The notes under the pieces: generated by a model
Databases searched by the model: none
What the model saw: only the letters and a program-made list of their open reading frames with translations
Told to the model about the DNA's origin: nothing
Shown: one piece after another, positions 60,480 to 64,000 of the stretch
How the letters are laid out: each line of letters starts with the position of its first letter
Position numbering within the stretch: position 1 is the stretch's first letter
From: Petrolisthes cinctipes
Taxonomy: Eukaryota; Arthropoda; Malacostraca; Decapoda; Porcellanidae
DNA length: 64,000 bases
Reading direction: 5' to 3'
Assembly: GCA_033782935.1 (NCBI GenBank)
Contig: JAWQEG010000493.1
Span: 10,001-74,000, forward strand
Translations under genes and position numbers: made by a program

Positions 60480-60760
60480 GGGAGAGGTGGTGGTGGTGGT
60501 GGTGGTGGGAGAGGTGGTGGTGGTGGTGGTGGGAGGGGTTTTGGTGGTGGTGGTGGTGGAGGTGGTGATGGGAGAGGTTGTGGTGGTGGTGGTGGTGGGG
60601 GGAAAGGTTGTGGTGGTGGTGGTGGTGGTGGTGGTGGTTGTGGTGAGGGTGGTGAAGGGAGAAATTGAGATGGTGGAATGAAGGGAGAGGTTATCGGAGC
60701 TTTAGTGATGGAGGAAGGTAATAGAGATGTGTGTATGTGTGTGTGTGTGTGTGTGTGTGA
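60480..60760. repeat. Simple-repeat block 5' of cellulase copy 3
   Basis: (GGT)n (about 60486-60650) followed by a short (GT)n tract (60732-60758). Counterpart of the blocks 5' of copies 1 and 2. Confidence 0.85.
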
Positions 60761-61410
60761 ATGAATGATGGAGAGTGAGGACACAGATGAGGATACAGGC
60801 CACAGGGAAGGTACAGTTGAGGAGTGATAATACAAGGTGAAAAGTGAGGATAAAAGGCGAGTGCACAGGTGCCTCACACACGCCACATACATTTATATAT
60901 ACAGAAAGGTGAGGCAGTAAAAAAAAAGTATCATTGACACACACCTGCAACATGTGAAATGTGTATATGTCATTCAACCACTCCTCTCCTTTTTTAGAGT
61001 GTGTGTTTGAGTCACCCTTGTGTGTCACCAACAAGTGTCAAACGTACAAGATATCCGCTACTGTACTTGGCAAGGTAAATAAATGGAAGGCAGTTGTTGT
61101 TCGTTTTTGTTATTTTTTTTTTATCCTATCGAAATGTCCACAGATCTGTGATCTTAACTGCAGCTTCCGAGCATTATTATTATTATTTTTTTTTTTTTCT
61201 GCATTTCTTGTAACAGTTTGAAAGAATCAGTAGTCACTCAGTTTTCTCACAATAACCTGACCCCTTAAAATCAGACACCAACTTGACGCTTCGACAGGAG
61301 GGGAAAACGTTCACCTACTCAAGATCAAGAAATATATTTTTCTTGATCTTGCAACTACTTAAACCTCCCTAACACCTCACCTCTACGGCGACTTCCACCT
61401 CCCTAACATC

Positions 61411-61716
61411 TCACCTCACCTCAAATTCCAGCAGCGGACGCAAGCAAACAGCAGCAGAAGTAACCAAAATCAACACAGTAAGAGCTTGGAGGCTAGTAAG
61501 TAAAAGACGACTGAGCTGACTAGTGGTCGTGGTGGTGTTGGTGATCTCTATGGAACTCCAGTCCTCGCAATGACCGCTTTTATGTTCAAGCCGGGTCTCA
61601 ACGTCTGGCCGCCACCAGGACCCCCGGTTGGTACCATCTCTTTGGGTAATAATGGACAGCCACATGGTCTGATGGTTCTTGGAATAGGGTGCAGTTGTCG
61701 CCCCTATACACCACAC
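61411..61716 (-). CDS. Conserved open frame of unknown function, unit 3
   Basis: The 101-codon third copy of the frame at 45372-45674 and 52765-53070, with Ser to Ile and Trp to Arg substitutions (DWSSIEI; SWWRPDV) but no stop. Function unknown. Confidence 0.22.
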   Translation of the reverse strand: MWCIGATTAPYSKNHQTMWLSIITQRDGTNRGSWWRPDVETRLEHKSGHCEDWSSIEITNTTTTTSQLSRLLLTSLQALTVLILVTSAAVCLRPLLEFEVR

Positions 61717-63004
61717 TTGTTTCCCTGGTTGTGTAAGTCGTCATTCATGATTACAGTCCCGTCTTTTGGTGGGTTCATGAAAAAGGGTACTGATGTCGCC
61801 TCTCTATTGACACTCTTGTTTTCTCTTTTTCAAGTCTCAACCTATAATTATTACACTGTCAGGTGTTTTGGTAGGTTTACATAAACTTTAAGTATGTCAT
61901 GTCACTTTCCCGATGTACGCATTTTATCTTCTTTTACCACACGACATTATATATGCCCTCAGGTGTGTGTGTGTGTGTGTGATGTATGTGTGTGTGTGCT
62001 TTTTTAGACTGTGAGGGGGAGAAGAGTAAATATATGTCTCTTAATGCCATACCTTGGTTTTGTTTTTTTATTCTTAAAGTCACAACATTACAGGAGTCAC
62101 GTGTCTGGCTGTGGTAGGAGTCGTATGATTGTATATTGCCTTCACAATTCTCTCCCACAAACACTATAAATTATATCTATATTTGTTGCCTTTAGAATGG
62201 GAGAAGGAAAAGATGAAGAAATGGTGGTGGACGGGAGTGGGAGTAATGGAGACAAAACTGGAGATATGTGGGACGTGCATAAAACCTTACTCTTTGTTGA
62301 CACTGTGTTGAATATGATTAACTGTGCTTTTGTTTTTAGGTACAGTATATTTAAATGAATAGATCATAACAATGAACGCTCCTTCACTCCACTCCTTTAC
62401 CTCTCGTCTCTCATCCTTACCCTCTGCAGTACATGTCCCCTTTCACATCTTCCCCTCACTCCATTCTTCTTCTCCCCTCACCTATCGCCTCACTCCCTCT
62501 TCTAACTCGCCACTCACCTTCAATAATATCCCTTCTCTTCCCTCCTCAGATCGTCCCACTCTCCTCCCAAGCTGGCGTGTCATTCCACTCATCCTCTTCC
62601 CCCCCCCCCCTCGCATCCCGAATGACGAGTAAAGTGACGTCAACAGGAATTATTGTAAGAATGGGGCAAAAAACAAGAAAATGAAAGAATATATGAATCC
62701 ACTAAAATCACTAAATTATCCTTGAACAAGAACTGGAAAATTCCTAGGGGGGCAACCACCCCCTAAGGACACCCATGGTCCCTGCTTCAATATTTACCAC
62801 GACACACACATAACCATGTCTATAACCTCATTATGCTACATGGCCTATGTGTCTAGCTCGGCAGAGTTCATTTCTACTCGTTTTGTTTCCAACATTTTCG
62901 ACACGAAGCTAAAACAAATGAAATTAATCTACGTGATGTTTGTGTTATCGTATTTTAAAGTAAATATTCAAGTCAGCCTTAAAATTTCTCATTCTTTCCG
63001 TTTC

Positions 63005-63200
63005 TTATTCAACCCTTCCCATTTTCCTTCCAACCTTCCCATTCTTCTTCAATCCTTCCCATTCTCCATTTAACCCTTCCCATTCTCCTTCCAACCCTTC
63101 CCATTCTCCATTCAACCCTTCCCATTCTTCTTTGAACCCTTCCCATTCTCTTTCCAACCCTTCCCATTCTCTTAGCCAAAACCTTCCCATTCTCCCTCAC
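63005..63200. repeat. About 17-bp minisatellite, unit 3
   Basis: Counterpart of 46960-47225, shorter. Confidence 0.85.
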
Positions 63201-63379
63201 TTTAGACAGAAGGAGAATGGAAACAAGATAGACACAATAAAATTTATTTCCGAAATGTTGACGTACTCGTATCAATGTTATCAACAAAATCATAGTGAAA
63301 AAGATATTGCTGAGTGTGTAATCTATAATATTATGGCTTTATCTAGCATTACGTACCTTTTCCTTCATAGAAATGTAAC

Positions 63380-63689
63380 GTGTCCAGCTGTAAAATGTGT
63401 TGTGAATACGAAGACACTCTTGAATAATACTCGAGCTGAATGAATGATAGGAAAAAGTGAGAAAGCAAGCCGAAGCCAAGGTCATGATCTGAATGAAAGT
63501 GTCCGAACGCGTGTGTGTGACGTCATTGTAAACAAGAGTCAGGCATCAACATGGCGACATTGGAAAGGGGAAGGAAAGGGACACCACATTAATTCTTCGT
63601 GTGTGACTTATTTAGTGTGTGTGTGTGATTTCCTCGGTTCCTGTGTCCATCTGTTACCTCTCTCCACGGCATCTTGTAAGTGTAGTATG
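63380..63689. other. Sequence beyond the duplication, no gene resolved
   Basis: Leaves the duplicated sequence after 63379. A CRE palindrome TGACGTCA lies at 63518-63525, followed by an ATG at about 63550 with a frame of only some 14 codons. A promoter and first exon running out of the window is possible but not shown. Confidence 0.3.
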
Positions 63690-63955
63690 TATGTAAGTGG
63701 TATAGGTGTGCTTTTAATGGGTGTGTATGTATGTATGTGGTATAGGTGTGATTTTATTGTGTATGTATGTGGTATAGGTTTGCTTTTAATGTGTATGTAT
63801 GTATGTATCTGGTATAGGTGTGATTTTAATGTGTATGTATGTAAGTGGTATAGGTTTGCTTTTAATGGGTATGTATGTATGTAAGTGGTATAGGTGTGAT
63901 TTTAATGTGCGTGTATGTGTGTATCTGGTATAGGTGTGCTTTTAATGGGTAAATA
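63690..63955. repeat. About 36-bp minisatellite
   Basis: Seven units of GTATGTATGTAAGTGGTATA followed by GGTGTGATTTTAATG, with alternating T/C variants. Frames through it are open by composition only. Confidence 0.85.
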
Positions 63956-64000
63956 TTGAAAGAATTACCGTTATTGCATACGGTTTTTCTACCTTCATAA

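Larger units (their letters stand above)
58153..63379. repeat. Segmental duplication unit 3
   Basis: About 5.2 kb, collinear with units 1 and 2 but lacking the GH9 catalytic exons and, near 60998, the stretch corresponding to 43170-44955 of unit 1. It ends ATAGAAATGTAAC without a TC tract. Confidence 0.85.

Overview
This is eukaryotic, intron-rich, AT-biased DNA packed with microsatellites and transposons. The gene content fits an arthropod, most likely a malacostracan or decapod crustacean: a nine-coding-exon RFC4, a Ly6-type GPI protein, peritrophin-type (CBM14) secreted proteins, GH9 cellulases, a DIRS element, CR1-like LINEs, and long (TC)n, (TTA)n and (GT)n tracts. The species assignment is inference. 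No prokaryotic features, CRISPR arrays, rRNA or tRNA genes were seen.

Layout: 0.4-2.8 kb holds a three-exon Ly6/uPAR GPI protein (+). 3-7 kb is transposon debris: TTAA-flanked MITEs, a LINE tail, and a 932-bp Tc1/mariner-like element inserted in a tandem repeat. 7.0-11.6 kb is a complete RFC4 (+). 12.6-13.2 kb is a LINE fragment. 13.7-24.2 kb holds two tandem paralogous genes (-) for secreted proteins with a PAN-like cysteine segment and a C-terminal CBM14 domain. 25.4-31 kb is a decayed CR1/L2-like LINE inside a (TC)n tract. 31-63.4 kb is a three-fold segmental duplication, each unit carrying a cellulase-family gene (-) and ending in a (TC)n or related sequence.

The most striking part is the cellulase array. 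Unit 1 encodes CUB-GH9-CBM2 (7 exons, 727 aa predicted). Unit 2 has lost almost all of the CUB domain by a deletion that fuses the signal peptide to the end of CUB in frame, leaving GH9-CBM2. Unit 3 has lost the whole catalytic domain by a deletion that fuses the linker exon to the CBM2 exon in frame, leaving CUB-CBM2 (265 aa). All three predicted coding sequences stay open across their joins. Units 2 and 3 share a mutated splice acceptor in front of the linker exon, and a downstream AG restores the phase in both.

Unit 1 also carries a 7.5-kb DIRS retrotransposon in intron 5, whose empty site is preserved in unit 2. It has inverted termini, an internal complementary region, a 652-aa gag-like frame split by two in-phase introns, a decayed RT/RNase H and an open tyrosine recombinase. 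A second LINE sits in the (TC)n tract between units 2 and 3.

Exon boundaries were set by hand from GT/AG signals and phase, without transcript evidence.
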